64,000 bases of DNA from Cladochytrium replicatum (Eukaryota > Chytridiomycota > Chytridiomycetes > Cladochytriales > Cladochytriaceae): the NCBI GenBank assembly GCA_025526935.1, contig JAHLKD010000142.1, positions 23,433 to 87,432 of the forward strand, given 5' to 3'. A program made the translations under genes and the position numbers. The notes under the pieces were generated by a model that saw nothing but the letters and a program-made list of their open reading frames with translations, had not been told where the DNA came from and made no database searches. Shown here piece after piece: positions 9,710 through 21,047 of the stretch (its first letter is position 1; every line of letters starts with the position of its first letter).

Positions 9710-12025
9710 TTGGTGGACAACATGCTTGTTGCCAGACTCGCTCTCCTGGCCTTTGTCGCCTGCGCGACCGCGAGTCCCGTTCGTCGTCAAACCACACTTC
9801 CTTCATTCTACCAGCCCAGCCCAATCTTTGAAGAAGTCACCTTGGCCCCGGTTTCAGGCGCTCTCGAGCGCGGAGCATTGGCATTCATCGCAACGAAGCT
9901 CGGTGTTGGTTCCGGTGCCGTGAGCGCCAAAGTGACCTCTTCTTTCACCGATGCAAGCACCGGGGTTTCTCACGGTAACACGTTGGGAGGGTCTCTGGAA
10001 ACCTGGTGTACTAATCGTTACTTCTATAAAGTTCACGCCGTGCAGACGATCTCAGGGATCCCCGTAGCAAACGCCGTAGCGAACGTCAATGTGAAGAACA
10101 GCAAGGTGCTCAGCTACGGCAGCTCCTTCGTCACCGTTCCTTCCAAGATTCCGAGCGCAGTGCCTGCTTTGGGTGCGGCCGATGCCGTCGTCGCCCTCGC
10201 AAAAGCGCTCCAAACCACCGTTAACCCGTCGAAACTGAGCTTATCCGACGGAGCGGTTGCCGGTGCTGGTTTTGCCATCGGTGACATCAAGGCATCGCTC
10301 AAATGGTACGCGTTGTCAACCGGGGGTATCGAACTCGCTTGGTCGCTTGAGACCGAGCTTCCTGACTCGTGGCTCGATGCATATGTGTCCGCTGTCACCG
10401 GCGCTGTTCTCGGTGTGGTGGATCGTACTTCACACTCCCATGTGAACGAGGGAGCTTATGTGCGGACCGCGTACGACGTTTCTCCCCAGTACGCAGAGAT
10501 GCTTCGGAGTCTGAAGACTCGGCAGGTCGAAACTAGTGTGGGAAACCTGCAACGTCGTCAATCGACCGCGAGCTACAACTATTTCGTGGTCCCGTAAGAT
10601 ACTCGTGTTCTTCATGTCGATCTTCCCCCTAATAATCAAGCTTTCAATAGCGCTGGTAAAGCGAATCCGCCTGAAGGAATGGCGAACGTCACAAACCCAG
10701 CAGATCTCAGTGTGTCTCCGCTTGGCTGGCATGATGTCGGCAACGGTCCCGTCGCTCAGACCATCGGAAACAACGTTAAAGCCGTTTCGAATGTAAAGGG
10801 TGATTACCCGATAAACGTCGCTACATTCCCGCTCGTTACCCGCAACGACTTTAACTTTGTCTACCCAGTCGACCTTAACTTGGATCCTAAGGTATAGGGA
10901 CGCTTGGAATAGATGTTTAGGGCTTGTCCTAATATCCCGGGCATAGAACTACACCAACGCGTCGGTTGTGAACGTTTTCTACTCGATCAACTACATGCAT
11001 GATCTGACCTACAAGTACGGTTTCGACGAGGTTTCTGGAAACTTCCAAACCGACAATTTCGGGAAAGGCGGTGCGCAGGGCGATGCGATCATTGCGATTG
11101 CGCAAGACTATGAAGCTTTCGACAACGCCGGTAAGTGTCACGGACAGAAAAAAAACAAATCTCGGATGTGTTTACTGTTGCTCATGTTGGACTTTTGTAA
11201 TTGCAGACTTTTCCTCACCCGCAGATGGCACGTTTGGACGTATGCGGATGTATCCGTTCACTAAAAGCACTCCCAGACGGGATGGTGGGATGGAGCATCC
11301 CATCGTTCACCATGAGTTTTGCCACGGTGTTTCTAACCGTCTCACTGGTGGCCCAGCTAATGCTAACTGTCTCGCGAGCGGCGAGCCCGGCGGACTGGTA
11401 ACAAGCACCTTAGCAAATCTTTTACTTGATAGGACTCATTGTGATTCCCAGGGAGAAGGTTGGTCTGATGTGTGCGGTTACATCTCGCTCGTCGATGAAA
11501 AGTGGAACCGGTCCACCGATCTCGCAATTGGGTCGTGGAACCTCAACACTCCAACCGGAGTTCGAAAGTACAAATACTCGACCAACACCGCGACGAACCC
11601 GCTCATGTACGCAAGCATCAATTCGTTTTCGGGGATCTACGACTTTGGTACAACGTGGGCGACCCTTTTGTATGAAGGTATAGGCATTGGTGTGGGAAGG
11701 TAGATATCTATGCGGTCTAAAATCGTGTGGTACGTCTTTAGTGCTTGCAAACTTCGTGGAGGCTTATGGCTACAAACCGCTCCTGTCCGGTCCATCCGCT
11801 GAATCTGGAAACACAAAGTTCTTCCGATTGGTCATTGCCGGGATGAAACTCCAGCCATGCTCACCGAATTTCATAACCGCACGCAACGCCATTATCCAAG
11901 CCGATGTAAACATTTACAACGGCGCAAACAAATGCATTCTTTGGAAGGGATTTGCTAAACGTGGTCTCGGGTTTTCGGCGACCACAAGCAAGTCCAACAA
12001 GTTTGATCTCCCCAGCGGTTGCTAG
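9710..12025 (+). CDS. Fungalysin (M36) secreted metallopeptidase
   Basis: Zinc endopeptidase of MEROPS family M36, secreted with an N-terminal FTP/PepSY-type inhibitory propeptide. Six exons (9710-10593, 10651-10891, 10947-11130, 11207-11397, 11452-11677, 11742-12025) give 669 residues with all frames consistent. A hydrophobic signal peptide (LVARLALLAFVACATAS) starts at the ATG at 9710 or 9722. The propeptide runs to about residue 290, and the mature part begins after a Tyr-rich region (TASYNYFVVP). The catalytic motif is HEFCHGVSNRLTGG at about residues 471-484 and the third zinc ligand is in GEGWSDVCGY at about 501. The usual family form is HEYTHGLSNRL, so the Tyr-Thr pair is Phe-Cys here; both His and Glu are intact. 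Looks active. Role in nutrition or host protein digestion is inferred from the family. Confidence 0.95.
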
Positions 12026-12241
12026 ATATCGACATATTGAAAACCTTCTCAGCTTATTTTGTCTTAGAGGACAAACAATTCTATGATCTTTGCATGTTTG
12101 CCTGCTCCAAAGCTCTCATGCTTCCCCATTTTCTCTATGAACTATTTCGATGCGAGCGGTACATTGCATTTCATGTATGGGCACATTTTAGAAATACCAT
12201 TAAATCGACAACCATCGAATTTACTTTTTACAACTGTGAAA
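12026..12241. other. Fungalysin 3' flank
   Basis: Short A/T-rich gap before the decayed repeat gene on the other strand; no gene seen. Confidence 0.5.
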
Positions 12242-13168
12242 TTAGAACTCGACATCCTTCACACACTTCAAGGCGAGCTCCAGCTGTTCAGACTCGGTCT
12301 TATTGACAACCTGACAACTTTCTTTTCCACCATTCAAGGATATCGACATGTCCAAATTCGTTTGCATCGTCCACCACAATTCCAGTCCACTTGATTTCCA
12401 CCACTCAAGGCTCTGAAGTTTCCCATTCGAGCTAGCGGTGTCCATCGCCAATTTTTTTCAGTTCAAGCTTGGACCGTTTCACCCACTCGAGCACGTCAAC
12501 GCGGCCTTCAGTGCTTGGAGCATCCATCGACAGTTCGATGTCCTTGAGTTCGAGTCCAGACGATCTCCGCCATTCGAAAACAGCAACGTTTCCGAATTCG
12601 CTCGTTGCGTGTTCGTAATGCATCAGTAAACCGCTCAATCTCCACCGTGTCAGGATATGACTCGTGAAGGCTCGACCCCCATCGACTGCCCATTGCCACC
12701 AGCGCAATGTAAATCTGCTTTCTTTCCACCGTGTGGGGTGGATGTGAATGCTTTCCTCACGAACTGTTTTGATTAACCCACTGGATTTCCACCCTTTTAT
12801 AGCTTCTGTGTGACCGCCCTTGCTAGCCATAATCAAGGGAGACGCAGGAAGCCTCAGCTCCAGTCCCCTTGAGACGAGACGAGACCCACCAATCAAGAGC
12901 ACCAATGTGCCCATTTAGTGTCGCATTCTCAAAAGCGTTCGCTGTGTAATTGTGTCGCTCTTTGGAAGTTTCGATTTCCTCTCGGCCAAGAGCACCAGCT
13001 TCGTGAATAAGGAGAGATTGGACACGCTGCCTCGTCAGCCATTAATCCACAGAAATGCTGCTTTTGGTCTCCCTGTCCATGTTCCAAGCTTAGCCAGTGT
13101 ATGTCGCGGATGATTTCGTTGGGGAGGTTTGGCCGTGCTGGTTGTTCCCAAAATTTTGACATCTCCAT
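12242..13168 (-). pseudogene. Decayed ankyrin-like repeat gene with (L/V)EWWKxSGLEL repeats
   Basis: The minus strand encodes, in at least three alternating frames, repeats of about 33 residues of the form ...(A/S)xxGHxxxLEWWKxSGLEL. Examples are NGHIGALDWWVSS, GGHTEAIKGWKSSGLI, FGNVAVFEWRRSSGLEL, GRVDVLEWVKRSKLELK and NGKLQSLEWWKSSGLEL. The upstream segment (from 13168) reads ARPNLPNEIIRDIHWLS, like the N-terminus of such proteins. Frame changes fall near 12930, 12860 and 12440, and no splice sites explain them. Ankyrin-like proteins of this type are common in chytrids. Seen: repeats and frame breaks. Inferred: a dead family member. Confidence 0.78.
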
Positions 13169-13189
13169 TACACGCAGTTGTGGATCTGA

Positions 13190-14484
13190 TATGTGAGCTG
13201 CAGTCGGGGTTTCTTTGAGATCAGGTTCCGATGCACAGTTCGCTTTTCTTTAATGGCAACCGTTGCTTCACCAGCGTATAACGCAAACTCGGATGCTCGA
13301 CCGCATGCGCCAGCGGAAGAGCCCGAGTTCATTAATTTGTTGGGGCTGCACAACTATGTTTGTTCCCAAGGATAATGAGGACCAGGAGGAGGTCCAAAAG
13401 CCCGAAGACCGGAACGGCTCTTTATCTCCAGAAGGGCACATTTGCGTGCGAGGAGAGGCCGCGATCCTCTGCGCGAAGTATTCAGCAAGTATGATCGATT
13501 CAATCGTTGAGGCGAATGGATCTTCTTTTTCCGGAATTCAAATACCGCGGGGAAATACATTAAAGGTCGCAAAGATACCAAGTGTTCCATACGAAAGAGA
13601 ACATGCTGGCGGAGATTCTGATGACGGATCAAGTCCTAACATTACTTCGGCTGACCATTGATCCGATTCGGAGGCTCCAGAGAACGCAAAACTAGAGACC
13701 AAGTGGGACAGCACGGAGAAGTGTTGAAACGGGCAGCTCAAGAGCTTGTCCAGCATCAACCCAACCCAGCGCTTCAATTCGTCCGGGAGCAAACAAAAGT
13801 GCATCCAAAGTTTGACGTTGCAAACTTCACCTTGCGAAAGCCAGAAGTTATTCGTAAACTTGCTGGATATGTAATCAAGGGCAAAACCCTTCTAAGCTCT
13901 ACGTATATCTCTTCTACATTTGAACATATTAGAACTTCCTATTCAGCTATGATTTCTTTTGAGTTAATTTCAAGGGACAGGAACGTCCTGAATTTCCAAA
14001 TCGTGAAGAGATCATGTGCAAGCGTATGGAATCAGACAATTCATTCCAACGATGAACTGTGAGAAGGATTTCCTACAAATGTTATTTTGATGGATGACAC
14101 TTGGAAACGTCACCTTGGAAGGTCGGATACTGACGTTGCTATCTGTCCCGGCAATTCGCAAACTTGCCGCTATCTTCATCCAGCAAGATTACCCAAACGA
14201 AGTTGTTTGATCCAGAGAACGCAAGATTCCTGAAATTCCCTGTCAGCTCAAAAGAATGTGCAGACCTCGAACGTCAGTTTGACAAGGAAAGCTTGGTCGA
14301 GCTTTCCGAGCAAGTCGCAAGGTGTTTTCACTCGATTAATGGCACTGTGAACCTACACAAAACAAAGCTGATTAGCGATTTGCTCGCTATTGAACCCATA
14401 GTTGAGATTGACAAGGGAAGATGCGGAATTGATGGCTCTAAGATCGCGAAGGTTGATCCTCCCGACCCGACCCATTATCGATAA
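13190..14484 (+). other. Unassigned open frames, doubtful gene remnant
   Basis: Several medium plus-strand frames (13263-13661, 13658-14062, 14164-14484) look protein-like in places. Examples are PEFINLLGLHN, FDVANFTLRKPEVIRKLAGYVIKG and KECADLERQFDKESLVELSE. No domain is recognised and no intron model joins them convincingly. This may be a decayed or lineage-specific gene. Confidence 0.25.
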
Positions 14485-14888
14485 AGTATGCCGTTGACTC
14501 GGAGACCAGGAAAGTTGTCTTGAACAGCCAATACTACCACGGAGCGGGAACCGTTGGGCAGTTTTGGAACGAACGGATATTGCCCGGGAATGTCGATGGT
14601 AAACAAACCATGGATGGTAGCGTGGAGGAAAACGACCCTTAAATATGATCAATCCGCGTCTCGGAAGCGCCGTTGACCTTTTGAACCCACCAATAGTACC
14701 AAAAGTTGACCATTTTTTGTTGAGAATGACACCGTGAACAAAACCAACGAAGATTAATGATTTGCTGTAGCTCAGAGAACAACGATGTTTGTCATATTAT
14801 ATTAAATAGCATTTAATTCATCAAGATTGACAGATCAACTCAAAGTCACGATAAACAAATCCTACTAACAGTTCCCCGTTTGTATCCT
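14485..14888. other. Gap downstream of the carotenoid gene
   Basis: No feature seen beyond A/T-rich 3' flank of the minus-strand lycopene cyclase gene. Confidence 0.5.
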
Positions 14889-16286
14889 TTAGAGGACACT
14901 CACCCATAGCACCACCTTGGTCACCATCATGGTCATCCATTCACCACCATCGCGCTGCATTTCTGCGTACACATAGCCAGCTCGTAGACCACGGGCCATC
15001 CATCGTGGAATCACTCCATCAGGCAACAGCGGGCAAGGTTTTCGTTCCTTGAAAGCGTACTCAATATTTCTGAAAAGTGAATGGTCAGGAAATATGCCAA
15101 CACATCCGACCGAATTAACGTTTTCTCACCTCGCAAGGTTCAAGCACGTCGCATAATGCATATCCGTGTGTCGTTCCGCAACTTTAGAATACTTCTCCGC
15201 TATCGTACCACCCAGCTCCATACAATTGTATCCAAGAAATCGTGCTCTCAAGTAATCATTTTTCTCAGCTGCATGCATAGCAACAAGCTCGACCGCCACG
15301 GCCCCCGGCAGGAACGCCATTGCGAATCTCACGGTCTTGGGCAACACTTTGGATCCCTCCACGAACCATTCTGCGACCTCAGCTTCGTCTTTCTCGATCG
15401 TAAACGTCTTCACCGCCGTCTCGAGCGTCTCTTTCGTCATCTCCACATCCCGAAACTTCTTAACATCCATGTAACTTTTTATCCCAACCACGGTGCCAAC
15501 CTCCATCCCGCGATCGAAAGCAAAGCACGCGCACACGAGCATAAAGTTGGTCACGAAGAAGAACATCGCCTCCTCGAACGGCAGCTCCTCCGCAACATAG
15601 TACCCAAGAATCTTGCTCTCCGAAATGCTCCACGTTCGCCTCGAAATCGCAATACGATCCACGACGCAGAGGTACATCGACGGCACGACCGTCGCGACCA
15701 AAACGCGTTTCCACCTTTTCACGATCGTGTCGCCCGCGTACCACCACAACAACGCGAAAACAGGGGACACCCACGCAAACACCATCCCAATGTAGAACAA
15801 CCGCTCTTCCAAAACCACACAACCCACACCCGCAAAAGTCAAAAGCCCAAACATCGCCGCACCCCAGTTCTGCACCCTCCCGCCTTGTTTCCGAATAATT
15901 TCGGCCGGTTCCAACACACCGCGATCGAAACGCGTTATAAAGATCGTCCACATCCCGACGATGAACGTCTGGATCACGAAGAACGCGTACTCCTCGATGG
16001 GGATCAGACCGATGTAGCCCAGTGCACCCGGGCCGTACGACCACGCCCCGCGATGTACGACGTAGTTGTCCCATGGGGTCGTATAGAAGAGCGCGAGGAA
16101 GCTGAATGTTACGAGCTTGATGATCTCCGCGCGCGTGAAAAAGCGGTGAGTGAGTAGGATCAGCGCCAGCAATGGCGGGAAGGTCAAGTGGACATGGAAA
16201 GACCAATATGTAGAAGAGGAGAATGGGGGAAGAATTGAGGAGGAGTGGAGTGGCTCGACAGTCGCAAACTTGGAATCGATCGACAT
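14889..16286 (-). CDS. CarRP-type protein: lycopene cyclase domain plus shortened, degenerate phytoene synthase domain
   Basis: Exons 15130-16286 and 14889-15069 (59-bp intron, phase 2) give 445 residues. The N-terminal half has the two CarR lycopene cyclase repeats in multi-TM context: PWDNYVVHRGAWSYGPG and LIPIEEYAFFVIQT (residues 71-107), then VAEELPFEEAMFFFVTN (231-247). This is the membrane cyclase of fungal carotenoid synthesis. The C-terminal 150 residues keep outlines of a phytoene synthase: GSKVLPKTVRFAMAFLPG aligns with the start of that fold, and NLARNIEYAFKERKPCPLLP with its second Asp-rich region. The first Asp-rich motif reads NDYLR (343-347), the second NIEYAF, and the segment between is about 130 residues shorter than usual. 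Cyclase function seems intact; phytoene synthase function is probably lost. Fungal CarRP proteins are usually near 600 residues. Confidence 0.85.
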
Positions 16287-16876
16287 GATTGCTTCTGGAT
16301 GCGAAGGATCGTCCGCTTAATTTCGGTCGTGGGAGTTATGGTTGTGGTCATGTTATGGTTTCGGCTTTGATTCGAAGCGCGTGTTTCAGGAGCCACAGGA
16401 CTGTCTGTTTCAGCTATAAATACATGCTGAGAAGTGTTTTTGATTGGTGACTATGATGCTAAACTGGATAATTTCCATGCAGAAAACTTTTCGAGCCGCT
16501 TCGCCAGTAAAATAAAAAATGAGGCTGTTGATATACAACCTGCGTTCTTCAGTTCATGTTTTCCACTGCTAAACCGAGCACCACCACAAGCGATTGAAGG
16601 TATATATAAAAGTGTAAAAGTGCAAAGAGAACAGCTACAATTGAACAAAATAGAGAAGTGAAAAACTTTGAAGTCAGGGTTGTTAGGATAAAATTAGTCA
16701 CACTAAATTGTTAAACTTGAATAAGAGAAATGGAAAGGAAGGACGGTGTGGTTTTGTGATGCGCTTGTCCGCAATATTTGCAACAAATGTTCCTTCCAAA
16801 GAATCCACCAACACAAAAAGGGTATTTCACGTTTCCCGCTCATCCCATCGAGAAAAACTTGCAATCCGCACACATA
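16287..16876. other. Gap between VASt gene and carotenoid gene
   Basis: Upstream region of the minus-strand carotenoid gene and 3' flank of the VASt gene. A tatataaaa-like stretch lies near 16600, but nothing decisive. Confidence 0.5.
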
Positions 16877-18234
16877 CTATCTTCCTCCATTTAGCACTCT
16901 CGTCTCTTCCATGTGCCTCATGACCTCTTTGATCTCCCCAACCGTCCAAATCATCACACCAAGCATCGCAAGGCACACTAGTGCAAGGATCACCGCAAGT
17001 ACCGTCATGACCGCAACTGCATCTCGAGAATACAGATCAAGGAATCCTTCAGCAGCGACTGCACCCGCCCTCGCACCCACATCTGTGACGGCCACAACGT
17101 CCAACCTCGATGGCTTTCTCCTCCTTTTGTGTGGAGCCACCGCATTAGACGAGGCCCTCTGTGTCGATGGATCCGCCACTTCAATCTCCTTCCACCTCGT
17201 CCTCCGTCTCCTCACCTTCTCCAATTCGACCTCAGGATCCTTTGCTGGTTCGTCGTCGGCAACTTCATCTTTCCACCAGCTGTCATCAACATAATCCCCG
17301 CAAGTGTTCCCGCCGCCCTCCACTGCCTTCAAATAGGATCCGAGCGCCCCGTAGTAATCCATGACTTTCCCGCGCACCGCACTTGGAATCGTTGCACGCG
17401 CGATCCAGCTCGCCTTGGCTCCTTTCGTAAACTCCACCCGTGCGTACACGCGAGCACGAGATGTAGATGCACCGGCGGCCATCAGGCAGATCCGTGCGAC
17501 GGTGACAAATTCATCGCCGAAAGGTGCGTCGGGTGTTACAGATCGAGACTCGATGCAGAGCGATGAAGATGTAGTGGCGACGATGCGGTCGGTTACGTTT
17601 GTCAATACGCCGGCGGCGAGCACCGGTACAGTGTATTTCATGGTGCGGGAGGTTTCGGGAAGCGGGTTAGAAGGAGGAGTGGTGGTTGGATTTGACCATT
17701 CTGAAGTAAGGACGTAGTTCTTCGCTCCCTATTGAACGAATTTAACGTTAGTATGCTTGGCTCAAGCTGTTACATAGTACTGTATACCTGTGAATCTTCA
17801 AGGAATCGCCGACGGAATGTTCGCGCAGTGGAACCCCCGTCTGATGGAGGATCCGGTGAAAACAGGAAGAGCACCAGCGATCGAAAGGAGACAGAAAATT
17901 GTGAATCAGAGATGAGAGACCACTGCGGATCGGCGGTTGCAGGTAACGAAGATGGATCAAAACCGCAAGTACAAGATTTTGTAACCGTTGGTGTCAGCGG
18001 CGAGTCCGGGTCCGAAGATGGCAATGATTCCGGTGTCGATGACCTATTTGGTGCTGTTTTCACTTTGACAGGCATGTTGATGTTCGATGCTGGAGAGGGA
18101 AACTCTTTGAGCGGGATTCTCTCGTGAGATCGAGCGTGCGGGATCGAGTTCGAGCGGCGAGGTGGGGATGGTCGGGTTGGTGATCGTGGAGGATTTGTTG
18201 TTATGGTTGTTGTTGCTGGAGGTGGGATGTTCAA
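16877..18234 (-). CDS. VASt-domain membrane protein (Lam/Aster-like sterol transfer), no GRAM domain seen
   Basis: Probable intracellular sterol-binding protein anchored in the ER, by analogy with yeast Lam/Ysp and animal GRAMD1/Aster proteins. Exons 17788-18234 and 16877-17728 (phase-0 intron) give 432 residues. Order: a Ser/Pro-rich disordered N-terminus of about 110 residues; a VASt domain from SDSQFSVSFRSLVLFLFSP through RTMKYTVPV, DEFVTVARICLMAAG and ARVYARVEFTKGAKASW to VMDYYGALGSYLKAV; a basic linker; one C-terminal TM (VMTVLAVILALVCLAMLGVM). The family normally carries a GRAM domain before VASt; none is visible here or in upstream open frames. The start is the ATG at 18234, just before the low-complexity N-terminus. 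Confidence 0.82.
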
Positions 18235-19373
18235 CGTCTCGATGTGATTTGAGATGATTTGGGGCTAGGGAAATAAAACAATGGGTTCGATTTTCAGCGG
18301 CATTCGTCCTGATTAGTCATGGTAAGCTACCTCCTTGAGCTTGAGCGACGAAGAAAAGAACGCCAGCATTGCGTGAGTAGAGCGGGGAGAAGCACTTCAG
18401 CTGGGACGGGAATTGAAATTTTCAGAGCTTCGCGACTCGAGGGATATTTATTTGGTTTAGTTTTAGGGGGTGCGTGAATTTGATGATGGAAATGAACAGG
18501 GTTGTTTTGATTGTTTGTGGGACGATGGCGGCCGGGACTACGCAAAAACAACACCACTTTGCAAGAGTTGCCTTTCTGGGACATGGCGTGTTGGGGGTCG
18601 GAATGGAGGTAGGGTGTTGGCCATCCGGGCGGAACAGCGCGCTGAAGAGATGCTGCTCGCTTTGCTTGCGTTCGTGGAGCTAGAGCTGCCAATGAGGTAG
18701 CTCTCTAATGCCTTCCGGCCATCCGGTTGTTCCGGGAGACACTTCATCAGTGTCTCGGCTGACATATCTTTTGACTTGTGTCTGTTATTTTTCCGTTCCA
18801 TATATTAACGAACTGATCATCTATCTGGACATTGTTTCTATAATCTTACTGCCTCAATGACAAGACAATTGCACATAGTAGGGAGCAAACTCGGGTCCGA
18901 TCCTCAAATTTGGCAAGCGAGTGGTTGATTTGATGGTGCAGGGGTCACAGCCGAACCCCGATTGCATGTAGCATCAGATGACATTCTAAGTCTGTCAATG
19001 ACAACCGGCCCCTTCATCCAGCGAAAATTTATCACTTCTAAAAATTGGGAAGGGGAGCAAAAATTGTTGGTAAAGCTCCTGATGGTTGGTGGCGATCGTT
19101 CAACACTCAAAGCACTGTTGGCAAGAAAGGTACGCTTTACTAGTCAATTTCACACACAAAAGCTCGCATACATCAAAACCTTGTCACAAACAACAAAGAG
19201 GTCTCACAGTTTAGTAAATCGAGAAACGTGAAAAATAACGGGAAGCCTCGCATCCGCCCGTCTGTGTGAATCGACATCCATTGCATAAGCATCCAGCTTG
19301 GCAAAATAGCACCCCCAAGCGGCATGAGTAGGCACAATCTGTGCAATCCACAGATTTTCCCCGTCGGGGACTT
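18235..19373. other. Gap upstream of the VASt gene, downstream of G1
   Basis: About 1.1 kb with no supported gene. Open frames at 18327-18700 lack recognisable domains and lie in the VASt promoter region. Confidence 0.5.
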
Positions 19374-20466
19374 TCATGCTGGCACTTTTTTGCCGGCAAG
19401 GCTGGGGTCGGTTGTGTAAACGTACTGCACGGCAGGTTGAGCCTGTGCAGCAGGGGAGGGAGCGGGGGCAGCATTATACGGCGGATAGTAAGGAGGCGCC
19501 GTAGTCGCGGGAGCACCGGTGTAGCTAGCCAAAGGAGGCGGAGCACCTCCGTTCACGGCAGGAGCAGCGTTGTAGCCAGTGTAACTGGCTAACGGCGGCG
19601 GAGCTTGGTAACCACCACTTTGGACTGCGGGTGATGCGTAAGCTTGATGAGTTCCGGGCTGAGGGGCGGAAACCGGAGTGTAGCCGGGATACGGCGCAAT
19701 CGGCGGCTGATTCTGAACAGTCGGCTGATTCACTCGCCCACCCGATGGTTGGTGAATATTCTGTGAAAAGAGATAAGCTGCATTCAGCAACTTTGAAGTG
19801 GTTTATGCGCTTATATGCTCAGAAATTGAACTTACGATGGACCAAATCCTATTAGCGAAGTACACGACAAACAGTGCGCCAACGAACGAGACAGCCAATA
19901 TGCCCCCGCCGGCACGGATGCCGCCTGTTCCTAACAAGAATACGGAGAGAACCAAGAGGATAATAGTGCCGATCAGCGATGCCCCAGTAAAGTATACGAA
20001 GACGTTGTCAGGATGAAAGGCAGGTCTCCCGTCAACCCACTTTTGCCTGATGGGGATCAAAAAAGCCGGAGTTCAATAACCGAAAGTAACAAAGTCGCAA
20101 ACTAATATCCATACCTCCAGCGCATGATCGGTATGGTCAAGCCTATGGCTACAACATGGGCAAGTACAACTAGCAGGTAGAAAATCATGTCGAGTACAAT
20201 CAGATACAGCAACCCATCCTCGGCGAGAAGCGAACAGATATCTCTGCACGAAAGTGTCACAACAGTGAACCTATAAGAAGGCAAGATCTCAATAATTCGC
20301 TCTTTGAAATCGATATGAATCAATACCTGTATGAGAAGTAACCTGCAAAAGCTAGCGCTCCAACTCTGTACATCCAAACGAGCCAACGGACAGTGCCGAG
20401 GGTCCCATCGGACTTTCCGCGAGAGAACGTTCGTCGCCACAATACGTTGTCCCTTGACGTTGACAT
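19374..20466 (-). CDS. G1: four-TM membrane protein with Pro/Tyr-rich tail (family member)
   Basis: Function unknown. Exons 20327-20466, 20115-20270, 19836-20046 and 19374-19760 give 297 residues, intron phases 2, 2, 0 exactly as in P1 and P2. The N-terminus TFSRGKSDGTLGTVRWLVW precedes TM1. Exon 2 has a short Cys-containing loop, TM2 (LLYLIVLDMIFYLLVVLAHV) and ends in PIMRWR. Exon 3 starts QKWVDGRPAFHPDNVFVYF, carries TM3 and TM4 and ends NRIWSI. The tail begins NIHQPSGG and consists of YPGYTPV, SGGYQAPPPLASYTGYN and APPYYPPYN units. Predicted topology: four helices with the long tail on one face. It is the first of a head-to-tail array G1-G4. G2 is close to it in sequence throughout, including introns. 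Confidence 0.9.
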
Positions 20467-21047
20467 GATGAAGAGGAAAAGTTTGAAGCTGTGCCATCGG
20501 CGAGAAGAACTTAAACATCACAGGCACAAATTTTATCTTTGTTTAACAAGAGATTAACTTACTCTAACTCTATTACTTGTGAATTTCTCACAAAGAACAT
20601 GCCGACTCGGGAAGCAATCCAATGCCCGCGAAAAGAAACTTATAGCATAGCAAGGGACGACCAATCGTCAACTGGACCGATCCGACTGGGACGTCAAAAC
20701 CGAATGCAAACTTAAACACAGCAGCTTGCGACTTCTGCGAGAACTGACACCTACTCTGAAGTCAGCGTAAGAAGAGCCAGGACGTGCTGCAAGATATTGT
20801 ATTGACATACGACTTGAAACTTTACGAAAACTGTTTAAAGAGGTCAGCTGCAGAGTTTTGGGTTGGTAAACCATGAGACTCTTGTTCAGGCCATCCGGAA
20901 AAAATGCACGTGCCATCGAGAATCGACTTGCATGTCAATGACTCGGACCATTCCCAAAGGATGGCACAAAAACGCAAACGCCAACCCGGCGTGCGCCGCC
21001 CATACGCATACGTGGCTCTCAAACTGTTCACATACTGCACGAACTTT
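20467..21047. repeat. G1/G2 spacer, part of a duplicated segment
   Basis: The 300 bp at about 20608-20910 recur almost unchanged at about 22231-22530, giving a period near 1.62 kb. It is the upstream spacer of G1 and, in the second copy, of G2. No gene of its own. It probably holds the promoter carried along with each duplication. Confidence 0.8.

Noticed and set aside
15081-16157. Long plus-strand frame opposite the lycopene cyclase gene
   Set aside because: His/Arg-rich composition without domains; the minus strand shows clear cyclase motifs and a splice site.
18706-18740. Shared motif gccttccggcca near 18706 and 27503 as a possible regulatory element
   Set aside because: Only two short occurrences with different surroundings; not distinguishable from chance by eye.
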